This document shows, one piece after another, positions 16,856-24,060 of a stretch of DNA of 57,567 nt; the stretch's first letter is position 1; the number at the start of each line of letters is the position of its first letter. Position numbers and translations under genes: made by a program. The stretch spans positions 1-57,567 of the forward strand of contig JAEWYE010000037.1 of the NCBI GenBank assembly GCA_023458755.1, in the 5' to 3' direction. This stretch comes from Bacillota bacterium (GTDB taxonomy: Bacteria; Bacillota; Clostridia; Oscillospirales; Acutalibacteraceae). The notes beneath the pieces are model-generated. The model searched no databases and was not told the origin of the DNA. It saw only the letters and a list, made by a program, of their open reading frames with translations.

Positions 16856-18184
16856 TCACATAAATACACAGGTTGACTGTAATGTTATTGGAACACCGTT
16901 CAGGGGACTGTCCTCAGTTTTTAGCAAAAGGCAGCCTTCCCGGACTTGATAATTTACAATAGGCTGAATCACTCCATTGACAAATAGCGTTTGGTATGAG
17001 GTTTGTTCCGGTGCTAGAATTTTTTGAGTCCCGTACATCGGCAATCTATCTTTGCTTAAATAAATTTTTTGTCCGCCCGAATAAGTATGGAATTGGCAGG
17101 TTATCCCCCTAAAGATACGGTCCTTCTCATCTTTTAAAACAACGGATTCCAGAATAATCAGTGCGTCTCGCAACGGTTCATCACCCGTAATTAGTACAAG
17201 AACTCCTTTTTCAATGATATAGGTGGCTTTTGGCTGAAGCACACCGTTGATATAAAGATTGTAATAGGAAACCTCATTGGGATTGGGAATTCCTCTTCCA
17301 TCAGAATTTTCTAATTCATCTTGATTGGTATAAATGGACTGCAATTCATGTGCCATGGCGTTGTATTGATAATTTTCTGCTCTCATTACACGTCCGTAGC
17401 TGTCATAAAATGATTGGAACGAAATAAGCACAGACTGTCCCTTTAAAGGCAGATCGTCTGTTAAAAACTCCAATCGTCCTTCGGTTAAATGATAATTTGC
17501 TTTCGGCTGCAATACGCCGTTAACAAAGACATTCAAGCAGGAAACGCTATCGGGAGATAAAATCCCCCTTGTTCCATACTCTGTTAACTCATCCGCATCC
17601 GTATATACCCTTTTCATACCGTCAGACAAAGTGTTATATTGATATACCTCCGCTTTTAAAAGCCGTAGCGGATACCGAATGCAAGTCTCACTTGTAAAAG
17701 TGATAAAATCATAAATTCGGCTTGCATAAATGCAGGTCTTACCTTGAACGGTTTGTAACGAGTTTACACACGGCACATTTAAATCGATATTTGCCTTAGA
17801 TTTCACTATTGTTTCTATACAAATCAGAATTTTTATCGGAACGATAAACGGTTCCATGCTGGAGGAGTCTTTCTGTATACAGCATTGAAATTGTCTAACC
17901 TGAAAATATAAAGCAGTACTTTTTGGAACCCATAGGGAGATATTCCGAATGATATGAAATGGCAAAGGAGGCGAAATTTTTTTCTCGTCCGCAAAAATAG
18001 TTATGTATCCTGAAACTGAAACCGCTATTGCCTCTCTGCCGGCTGAATTCCTTTTCAACCTTTGCTTCCGCTGCAGCAAAGACGTTTCCGAATACACAAT
18101 GACATCCGGTTCATATGGGCACAAAATATTACCCTTTTCGTCTGTTAAACGGCCAACCAGAAAGAGACAGTCTCTTTTACACAT
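16856..18184 (-). CDS. Protein with three DUF4183 repeats
   Basis: A 442-aa protein with a unique N-terminal half and three C-terminal repeats of about 90 residues. Each repeat has the pattern Y(Q/H)YN or FHTY, a stretch (V/I)Y-x-D-x-(D/R)-(E/R)-L, then G-(I/T)-L/P, and a core such as NVFVNGVLQPKANY, NLYINGVLQPKATY or TLFVNGVIQPIVNY followed by a hydrophobic beta region. This is the DUF4183 pattern, found in spore-forming Firmicutes and of unknown role. Cysteines are frequent in the N-terminal half. There is no signal peptide or membrane segment. ATG 18184 is chosen because GGGGAGATC precedes it; the frame opens at 18271. It lies 99 nt after another DUF4183 gene on the same strand. A spore-surface role is a guess from phyletic pattern. 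Confidence 0.72.
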   Translation of the reverse strand: MCKRDCLFLVGRLTDEKGNILCPYEPDVIVYSETSLLQRKQRLKRNSAGREAIAVSVSGYITIFADEKKISPPLPFHIIRNISLWVPKSTALYFQVRQFQCCIQKDSSSMEPFIVPIKILICIETIVKSKANIDLNVPCVNSLQTVQGKTCIYASRIYDFITFTSETCIRYPLRLLKAEVYQYNTLSDGMKRVYTDADELTEYGTRGILSPDSVSCLNVFVNGVLQPKANYHLTEGRLEFLTDDLPLKGQSVLISFQSFYDSYGRVMRAENYQYNAMAHELQSIYTNQDELENSDGRGIPNPNEVSYYNLYINGVLQPKATYIIEKGVLVLITGDEPLRDALIILESVVLKDEKDRIFRGITCQFHTYSGGQKIYLSKDRLPMYGTQKILAPEQTSYQTLFVNGVIQPIVNYQVREGCLLLKTEDSPLNGVPITLQSTCVFM

Positions 18185-18283
18185 GGTGATCTCCCCATAT
18201 ATACTCGCACCCCTGTTGAGCAAAAAAGCAAACAACAGAGGTGCGTCTCTGTGCTTTACGTCAAAACACACACTCTATTACAC

Positions 18284-18667
18284 TTAGCCTGTGATTACCG
18301 GAGCTGTGGTAGTTGGTTGGAAATTTGTAACCGTGAGTACGATTACGCTGTTCGCTATAATTTTACTGTCTGCCGCAGGCAGCGTAATGGTTACGTTCGC
18401 TCCTCCTGAATCAACCGCATACAAGCTTGTTTGCTGAAGTATACCATTGATGAACAACTGATAATATCCATTATTAGCGGTGGCTGTTGTGATATTACCC
18501 GTTAACTTCGTACCGGTATCATCGTACATACTGGTTGACGCGATTACTAATGGAGTTACTCCAGTATAGTCGGTCGTCTGTGTGTAAAAATATCGAATTG
18601 AAGTAGGAACAGCATTCGTCGTGGGCGCTGTAGCACTCATGACAAGTTTAAATAGCTGGGTTGCCAT
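18284..18667 (-). CDS. Single-domain DUF4183 protein, 127 aa
   Basis: Thr/Ala-rich protein made of one DUF4183 domain. RYFYTQTTDYT is followed by a variable loop, then YYQLFINGILQQTSLY and a beta-rich Thr/Val C-terminus ending PVITG. It aligns with each repeat of the neighbouring 442-aa protein at the FINGxLQ core. No signal peptide, no cysteine. SD is weak (AGAAG before ATG 18667). The two genes probably form a unit. The low complexity and lack of catalytic residues suggest a structural protein; function unknown. Confidence 0.75.
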   Translation of the reverse strand: MATQLFKLVMSATAPTTNAVPTSIRYFYTQTTDYTGVTPLVIASTSMYDDTGTKLTGNITTATANNGYYQLFINGILQQTSLYAVDSGGANVTITLPAADSKIIANSVIVLTVTNFQPTTTAPVITG

Positions 18668-18885
18668 ATTGTATCTTCTTTCTTATACGAATTCAGTCCC
18701 TTCCGAAATGAAACACAGTGGATGAATTCGCAATAATGTCTTAATATCATAGGAATTTAATATTAAGCTGTTAGCATTTTATGCAATTCAGTTTTAGAAT
18801 GTCCTTACTTGCCAAATAAGATTAAGAAACCATCTTCCATAAAGCCATTAATATTTATTGTACTATCGAAATTTGATTTTTATTG
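18668..18885. other. AT-rich intergenic region without a gene
   Basis: No start-plus-SD frame of useful length was seen between the divergent DUF4183 and STAS-like genes. The minus strand should contain the DUF4183 promoter, but I could not pick a convincing one. Confidence 0.5.
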
Positions 18886-18914
18886 TTGAATAATGGTAAT
18901 ATGTAGTATATAAT
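18886..18914 (+). promoter_or_regulatory. Promoter of the STAS-like/KAS III-like pair
   Basis: TTGAAT (18886-18891) is followed after 17 nt by a perfect TATAAT (18909-18914). The first gene starts about 70 nt downstream. Confidence 0.6.
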
Positions 18915-18991
18915 AATTACTAAAGGAAATAATTTTTGTTTAAAATCAGAAGCCTTACTATTTATTAATTACGAGAAGGGTTGATAATCAT

Positions 18992-19360
18992 ATGGGGATG
19001 ACAGTTAATGTAGACAACAACAAAAAGATTCTGCAAGTAATATTGAACAGCGTTGTAACGATGGAAACGGCAACCGCAAAAGTATTAGCCGAGTATAATC
19101 AAATCGTCAGCCGAGTAAACCCAAAAGAATATTCACTTTTAATTGATTGCACAAATATGGGTGTTTTTCAAACAGACGCAATTGAACATTTATCAAAACT
19201 TTTTAAATTGTATATGTCAACCGGCTTCAAGCATATTGTTTTTGTAAAATCAAAAAATCCTATTCAAAATATGCAGCTTAACAAAACGGCTAATATGGTA
19301 CCCGGTTTTACCGGTGTATTCGTAGACAGTCTGGCTGACGCTTATAAAGTATGCTCTTGA
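18992..19360 (+). CDS. STAS-like domain protein, 122 aa
   Basis: A small cytoplasmic protein predicted to have the alternating beta/alpha fold of STAS/SpoIIAA-like domains: VNVDNNKKILQVIL (beta), a helix at about residues 26-45, YSLLIDCTNM (central strand, as in the anti-sigma antagonist family), AIEHLSKLFKLYM (helix), HIVFVKS (strand). The phosphorylatable serine of SpoIIAA is not conserved; a QTDA stretch stands where DSSG would be. SD is AAGGG. It is followed 89 nt later by a KAS III-like gene on the same strand. Fold assignment is inference from the pattern, and the partner relationship is inferred from order only. Confidence 0.6.
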   Translation: MGMTVNVDNNKKILQVILNSVVTMETATAKVLAEYNQIVSRVNPKEYSLLIDCTNMGVFQTDAIEHLSKLFKLYMSTGFKHIVFVKSKNPIQNMQLNKTANMVPGFTGVFVDSLADAYKVCS

Positions 19361-19449
19361 GCTAAGATTCATTATAATAAATACTGCAAAAATAGTAAGG
19401 CTCCTGTTTTTATAATTTCATTTTATTATCTATGAAAGCAGGGATAATT

Positions 19450-20448
19450 ATGACGAAAAGTATTGATATTAAGACAGTCGGTGTTTATCATCCGAAGAAT
19501 AAAGTGTCAAATGAAAAATTTATTAGGCATTATCAATCAAAAGGTAAGGATATTGTCCCAATGCTTCATACATTTGGCCGCAATTCACGTTATCTTTCCG
19601 ATGATGCTAATGAAAACACCATTACAATGGCTGCCAACGCATGTAAAAATGCATTAAAAAAGAGCAACCTTTCCGCAGAGGACATTGATTTACTTATTTT
19701 TTCATCGGGAACCCCTGAATATTTGGCTCCTTCCAATGCCATAAAAGTCCATGAACTAATCGGTGGCAGGAGTAATGCAATTGCTTATGATATGAACTCC
19801 AATTGTGTTGGCATGCTTATCGCTGTTGAACAAACAAGCAGGTACATGCAGGCAAACCCGGAAATAAAATATGCATTGGTTGTGGGTTCTGAACAGATGA
19901 ATCGCTATTCACAGGAAGAAGATGAATATACACGGGCAAACTTCGGTGATGCTGCCTGTGCGGTAATTCTTGAAAAAACGAATTCCTCTGTTTCGGGGTT
20001 TCAGAACGCGGCGTATCATATAAATTCCACGCGTTCGTCGGTTATGCTGTTCCCTAAATGCGGACTTTCCAACATGTATAACCCTAACATCTCAGTCGAG
20101 GATAAAAAAATTTTATGGACAGGCGGAACAGCGAATAACGGTTTCGTTTTGGCCAAAGCTCTTATTGAACAGGTATTGGAAAAACAATGTATAGACATAA
20201 AAAGGGTTAATAAATTTTTTATTTCTCAAGTGTGCCGAGAAAATATGGACATACTTTCAAATTCACTTGGAGTGGAGCGCGACTGTTTTGAATACATTGG
20301 TGATGAATACGGATATACGGGAACCAGCAGCCCGTTTATTGCACTGAATCATGCGATTGAAAGCAATACTGTCCATCGCGGTGACAACATCGTTTTCTGG
20401 TCGGTAGGAACCGGCTATATTTCCTGTGCTTTGCTTTGGAAATATTAA
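19450..20448 (+). CDS. KAS III-like (FabH-fold) protein lacking the usual His and Asn
   Basis: Thiolase-fold protein of 332 aa resembling 3-oxoacyl-ACP synthase III. The nucleophile is kept: C119 in MNSNCVGML. The FabH histidine motif HQAN is replaced by S259-Q-V-C, and the asparagine motif GNTS by G288-YTG. Decarboxylative Claisen condensation of the FabH type normally needs Cys-His-Asn, so this protein may transfer acyl groups or bind acyl-thioesters instead. I recall other clostridial KAS III-like proteins with SQ and GYTG motifs, so this may be a subfamily. Start ATG 19450 has CAGGGA upstream; an ATG at 19432 has no SD. It is probably co-transcribed with the STAS-like gene. No other fatty acid or polyketide genes are near. 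Confidence 0.8.
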   Translation: MTKSIDIKTVGVYHPKNKVSNEKFIRHYQSKGKDIVPMLHTFGRNSRYLSDDANENTITMAANACKNALKKSNLSAEDIDLLIFSSGTPEYLAPSNAIKVHELIGGRSNAIAYDMNSNCVGMLIAVEQTSRYMQANPEIKYALVVGSEQMNRYSQEEDEYTRANFGDAACAVILEKTNSSVSGFQNAAYHINSTRSSVMLFPKCGLSNMYNPNISVEDKKILWTGGTANNGFVLAKALIEQVLEKQCIDIKRVNKFFISQVCRENMDILSNSLGVERDCFEYIGDEYGYTGTSSPFIALNHAIESNTVHRGDNIVFWSVGTGYISCALLWKY

Positions 20449-20471
20449 ACGTCTGGTTTCAGGCTGTCGAC

Positions 20472-20508
20472 AAAAAGGTGTTTTACGCATTGCGTAAAGC
20501 ACCTTTTT
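20472..20508 (+). terminator. Terminator of the KAS III-like gene
   Basis: AAAAAGGTG and TTTACGC pair with GCGTAAA and CACCTTTTT across a short loop (20472-20508), and the stem ends in a T-run. Confidence 0.85.
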
Positions 20509-20702
20509 GATCACGATTAAAAATAAACAGTAGAAATTGACAAGTTGCTTGATCCCGATACTTGGATGTATGCCAATAATCTTCAACAATCTCCAAATAT
20601 GATTCAAGATTTTTTCAAACACATCCATTCCCTGAAACCGTCAGGTATAGTTTTTTTGGGACATAAAATGTGCTATCGGGGAAATTGCAAGCTTGCGTCA
20701 TT

Positions 20703-20846
20703 TTATTTCCGAATACACATCCTTACTTCTTCACGGATGAAAGTGAAATCTATTGTTCTGTCTATATCTTTTAGAATGTGGTCTTTCGGTACCAAATCCT
20801 CTATGCTTACAAATTTTTTATTTTTGCTGTCCTCAGTCCTTTTTTA
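20703..20846 (-). pseudogene. Decayed N-terminus of an IS1182-type transposase
   Basis: The minus strand encodes KNKKFVSIEDLVPKDHIL, then DIDRTIDFTFI, the typical start of IS1182-family transposases (entry helix before the catalytic core). The frame then breaks: V-R-MCIRK-stop, while the next frame reads KDVYSEIK-stop, as expected after a frameshift. No catalytic domain remains. The flanking stretch 20509-20702 shows stop-filled frames and no intact gene, so the rest of the element is deleted or unrecognisable. Confidence 0.6.
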
Positions 20847-20858
20847 CATTCATCAAAA

Positions 20859-20902
20859 ACACCCCTGTTCTTATGGCTTATACCATATTGAACAGAGGTG
20901 TT
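20859..20902. repeat. Imperfect inverted repeat beside the transposase remnant
   Basis: AACACCCCTGTTC (20859-20871 region) pairs with GAACAGAGGTGTT (20890-20902) with one mismatch. It could be a terminator for the membrane-protein operon or a leftover element end. Confidence 0.5.
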
Positions 20903-20971
20903 GATTGTTTTTTGTCTACAAGCTGAGCTGCTCGCTTGGAGCAGTATAAAAATTAAAGTTTGTGATTTGAA

Positions 20972-21511
20972 TTACTTTATGTGCAGTAAACGCCCAAGCG
21001 TTTTATGAAAGCGCTGGTAATACATTACCACTAAGCCGGATACGGCAAAATCGTAAATAATAAAAACTACGTTACCTGCCGCAAGAAACGCCCATGGCAG
21101 ATAAATGCCAAAAACCGTAAAACTTTCCTGCGGCACGCGCAGAACAGAAAGGCTAATGAAAAAATCCAGAATCATTGCTGCGTTAAAGGCAGCAAATTTT
21201 AAAAGATACACAACCGATTTTTTCTGCAGTCTTTCCATACAAGCCTTTAAAATCGGATAGAAACCAAAAAAGACGAAATACAACACAGCGGCTTCCTTGT
21301 CAGCCGCTAAAAGGAAAGAAAGAATGGAAGTAGCGGCATAAACCGGCCATGCCCATTTTACACCCAGCTCAACCACAATCAAAATGCTGAGCACACCCGC
21401 AATTGCCGGCAAAGCATACGTACCAATAGATATGAGTCCGGTAAAAAACATCAGCATGGTGCCAAGCGCAGTGATAATTCCGCAAAACGCAATACGGATA
21501 CTGTTATTCAA
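20972..21511 (-). CDS. Polytopic membrane protein, 179 aa
   Basis: A small integral membrane protein with about five to six hydrophobic segments. It starts SIRIAFCGIITALGTMLMFF and includes ADKEAAVLYFVFFGFYPILKACMERL. The layout resembles substrate-binding components of ECF-type transporters, but no Ala-x-x-x-Ala coupling motif stands out and no ATPase is nearby, so this stays a guess. I choose TTG 21511 as start, because GGGGGAGG lies seven bases upstream; the open frame extends to 21541. It is the last gene of a three-gene minus-strand unit with a DnaJ-like and a DUF5685 gene. Confidence 0.7.
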   Translation of the reverse strand: MNNSIRIAFCGIITALGTMLMFFTGLISIGTYALPAIAGVLSILIVVELGVKWAWPVYAATSILSFLLAADKEAAVLYFVFFGFYPILKACMERLQKKSVVYLLKFAAFNAAMILDFFISLSVLRVPQESFTVFGIYLPWAFLAAGNVVFIIYDFAVSGLVVMYYQRFHKTLGRLLHIK

Positions 21512-21544
21512 TGGAACGCCTCCCCCGCTTTTATTCCGCAATAA

Positions 21545-22195
21545 TTAGCAGCATGGAATTAAATTTCCGCCCATGCATTCACAGCAGCAATCCGCGCAAA
21601 GGAGCGATGAACAAGCGTCACAGGCTGTGCAGCCACCGGCATTGGGAACATTGGGATTGTATCCGCCGTAAACACCGCTGCGCTGATTGGTCGCCTGATT
21701 CATAGCAGCGCGGTATTCTGCATTATTGGGGTCCATTTGGCAGGCTCTGACAAAATGGTTGTACGCTTCCTCAATCCAGCCGCGCTTGTACAGCACAGTA
21801 CCTTTTAGGAAATACCATTCCGCATTTCTGGATTCGACCGGCACACCGTTTAATATTTGCTCCGCATCCGCTATGCGGCCGGACATAATAAGATTTCGCA
21901 CATCGCTGTAACCGGAGTTCGTATTGTTGTAGCCGCTGTAATTATATCCTCCGGAATTAGCCGGATTACTGTAATCAGCACCGGCAGAATAGCCTTGCTT
22001 TCTCTGCCTGCGCTCGTTCATAACTGTGTCGTATGCCTCGTTTACTTCCTGCATTTTCTCATTTGCTAAATCAGCAATCGGGCTGCCGGAATAATTATCC
22101 GGATGATATTTTTTCGCAAGCTCACGATACGCTTCTTTTATTTGTGCATCGGTTGCGTTTGGTGTTACACCTAGGACTTTATACGGATCCGACAT
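21545..22195 (-). CDS. J-domain protein with a Cys-rich C-terminal tail
   Basis: A 216-aa co-chaperone-like protein. Residues 3-65 are a J domain: PYKVLGVTPNATDAQIKEAYRELAKKYHPD has the helix II basic patch and the HPD motif that stimulates Hsp70 ATPase. A Gly/Tyr/Asn/Ser-rich linker follows. A TPR-like helical region (about 100-165) contains WYFLKGTVLYKRG and EEAYNHFVRACQMDP. The last 30 residues hold ten cysteines, including the triple CCC and a terminal CC. ATG 22195 has AAGGAG upstream; its first 17 bases overlap the DUF5685 gene. The tail suggests metal binding or membrane or partner attachment; not a classical DnaJ, which has a zinc domain in the middle. Confidence 0.85.
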   Translation of the reverse strand: MSDPYKVLGVTPNATDAQIKEAYRELAKKYHPDNYSGSPIADLANEKMQEVNEAYDTVMNERRQRKQGYSAGADYSNPANSGGYNYSGYNNTNSGYSDVRNLIMSGRIADAEQILNGVPVESRNAEWYFLKGTVLYKRGWIEEAYNHFVRACQMDPNNAEYRAAMNQATNQRSGVYGGYNPNVPNAGGCTACDACSSLLCADCCCECMGGNLIPCC

Positions 22196-23090
22196 TCTTT
22201 TTCTCCTTTTCAAACAGAAGTTCCTTTTGCATTTCGGGTAAACCAAGATGAACAATATTATTAATAATCGATTCAAAATGCTGAAAATTCATGAGCTGCA
22301 AAGCTGCAACCGCCTGTGAAAGAGTAGCGTTCAAAACCTCGTTGCAATAAGATTTCGCCTGTTTTTCACGCTCGGTTTGCTCATTATTTTCGGCAAAATC
22401 CGTCAATTTCAACTGTAGTTTCAGAATAAACGGATTAAAGGAATTGGATTTGATATCTTTCTTCATGTCATCCGCGGCATCCACCAAATAAACCCAGCGA
22501 CCCAAAAAATAGCCAAACTGTCGAAGCACACGCTTATTTTTCTCTTCGTCGGCTGCGAGAAGTTCAAATACCTGTGAAAGCATCTGTGCGGTCGGCTCCG
22601 CGCAATAATCAATGGAAGGCTGCGCACTTTGCTCAGCTTTACTCTGCATGACCATTGCATCCGACACGATCTTTGCAAGTTGCGGATAATCTTTTTTCGC
22701 CTTTTTGTATGAGTGCGAAACAAGCGGCAACAGAAGTCCGGAACGAATTTTGCCCAAAAATCCGGAATCCGCAAGATCGTCTTTTACCTTATGGTAGGTC
22801 ATGACAACGGAAAGTGCGGAGGCAAATTGAAAGCTCTGCTGTCCACCAGAACAGTATGTGCATTTTTTGAGCGGATTTACAACACATTTTCCGGTATGAA
22901 ATCCGGGACATTCCGGCGAAAGCGCAAGCATCACCATTACTAAAAATGTGCAGTCATAACTCAAAGTCAGGCGTGCGGTAAAGCCGTAACTCTTGCCGAG
23001 CTGCTTGCACAACGCGCAATAAACGCCCTTGTACTGCTCATATTCGCGTACAAGCAATTCGGATTTTTGCGGTCGAATATAACCAAACAC
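22179..23090 (-). CDS. DUF5685-family protein, 303 aa
   Basis: Conserved protein of unknown function recognised by its N-terminus: MFGYIRPQKSELLVREYEQY, then a cysteine pair in YCALCKQLG, followed by LSYDCTFL, a Cys-rich segment (CPGFHTGKC, KKCTYC) and a helical remainder. The paired cysteines could bind a metal or cluster. There is no signal peptide. It starts with GTG 23090 behind AAGGATGG, and its 3' end overlaps the J-domain gene by 17 bp. Tight coupling with the J-domain gene suggests the two proteins act together. Confidence 0.75.
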   Translation of the reverse strand: MFGYIRPQKSELLVREYEQYKGVYCALCKQLGKSYGFTARLTLSYDCTFLVMVMLALSPECPGFHTGKCVVNPLKKCTYCSGGQQSFQFASALSVVMTYHKVKDDLADSGFLGKIRSGLLLPLVSHSYKKAKKDYPQLAKIVSDAMVMQSKAEQSAQPSIDYCAEPTAQMLSQVFELLAADEEKNKRVLRQFGYFLGRWVYLVDAADDMKKDIKSNSFNPFILKLQLKLTDFAENNEQTEREKQAKSYCNEVLNATLSQAVAALQLMNFQHFESIINNIVHLGLPEMQKELLFEKEKKNVGSV

Positions 23091-23421
23091 AGTAAACCAT
23101 CCTTAATATAGCCGTAACTGCTACTATTAAACTTACATTGCTATTTTACTATACTTTCAGCAGGTATTTAATTAACATATTGTAAATTTTGTAGTTTAAG
23201 GCCAAATGTCATTTCAGGAATATTCATAATTCCGACAGCATGAAATAAGTTGTAAGCGGATAAAGAATGGGTGTTCTGCATAAATTATCTCTAAACTTGA
23301 AAATAATTACAGTAACTTTACGAAATCATTACAAAATTTTAATTATTGCACAATAAATATAACTTGATTTTGTGCATGTTTCATGTTAGCATATAAATAG
23401 AAAGTGTTAGGAGGATGACAA
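23091..23421. other. Intergenic region between divergent genes
   Basis: No gene seen. The left part should hold the DUF5685 promoter (minus-strand TTAATT, 16 nt, TATAGT). The right part has TTGTGC followed after 16 nt by TATAAA as a possible promoter for the small paralogs. The middle is AT-rich without clear structure. Confidence 0.45.
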
Positions 23422-23682
23422 ATGAAATTATATGATATCAGCGTCGGCGAATTTGTTACTCTGCTCGAACACTCCAAAGGAAATATTTACTTGGTTACAA
23501 GTGAAGGCATTTCCTTCAGTTTGCAAAGTAAGCTTTCACAGCTTTACTGCATCAAGATGCTCTTGGATGATTCGGCAGATAAAACAATATCACCGGAAAT
23601 TAAGATTACAAACCCGGAAGACGAAAAAATGTTTATGCGATTTCTTCGGCGTAAAGGAAATCGAATGCATTCGCAGGCTTAA
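23422..23682 (+). CDS. Small conserved protein, first of two tandem paralogs, 86 aa
   Basis: Starts at ATG 23422 with AGGAGG upstream. The product reads MKLYDISVGEFVTLLEHSKGN, then IYLVTSEGISFSLQSKLSQLYCIKML, and ends in a basic tail (RFLRRKGNRMHSQA). It aligns over its whole length with the next gene (MKL-D, KGN-YLVT-EG, L-SKL-QLY, LSPEIK). No membrane segment or known catalytic motif. The fold looks like helix-strand-strand-helix. I recall similar small clostridial proteins with KGNVYLVTDEGD, of unknown function. It has lost the acidic GD after EG that the second copy keeps. Confidence 0.72.
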   Translation: MKLYDISVGEFVTLLEHSKGNIYLVTSEGISFSLQSKLSQLYCIKMLLDDSADKTISPEIKITNPEDEKMFMRFLRRKGNRMHSQA

Positions 23683-23761
23683 AGAATGTAAAGTCCCAAC
23701 ATTATCGACTCTGTCAATGTAAATTGGCTTCAAAAAAACAATAGAAAAAGGGGTAATAAAA

Positions 23762-23998
23762 ATGAAATTATTTGATATGGAAATCAACAAACTGATTGAG
23801 CTGTTGGATCAGGCAAAAGGCAACGTATATTTGGTTACGGATGAAGGCGACAACCTGAATCTGAAAAGCAAACTCTGTCAGCTTTACGGCGTAAGAACCC
23901 TGTTGGAAAAGTCGAAAGACGCCACCTTGTCGCCGGAAATCAAATTTGAAAACGTGGACGATGAAGCCCTGTTCTTAAACTATCTGATTAACAAATAA
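23762..23998 (+). CDS. Small conserved protein, second of two tandem paralogs, 78 aa
   Basis: Follows the first copy by 79 nt on the same strand. The sequence (MKLFDMEINKLIELLDQAKGN, VYLVTDEGDNLNLKSKLCQLYGVRTLL, LSPEIKFENVDDEALFLNYL) shares the same blocks, with an acidic C-terminal half instead of the basic tail of copy one. It ends just before a strong terminator shared with uvrA. Function unknown. Confidence 0.72.
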   Translation: MKLFDMEINKLIELLDQAKGNVYLVTDEGDNLNLKSKLCQLYGVRTLLEKSKDATLSPEIKFENVDDEALFLNYLINK

Positions 23999-24020
23999 AT
24001 CAAAACGATACACTTTCTAG

Positions 24021-24053
24021 AAAGACCGGCTGCAAAATTTGCGGCCGGTCTTT
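24021..24053. terminator. Bidirectional terminator between the small paralogs and uvrA
   Basis: AAAGACCGGC (24021-24030) pairs with GCCGGTCTTT around an inner GCAAA/TTTGC extension, and T-runs occur on both strands. Confidence 0.85.
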
Positions 24054-24060
24054 TCTATTA

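Noticed and set aside
20263..20628. Minus-strand frame of 121 codons across the end of the KAS III-like gene
   Set aside because: Mostly antisense to a well-supported gene and crosses its terminator; not a gene.
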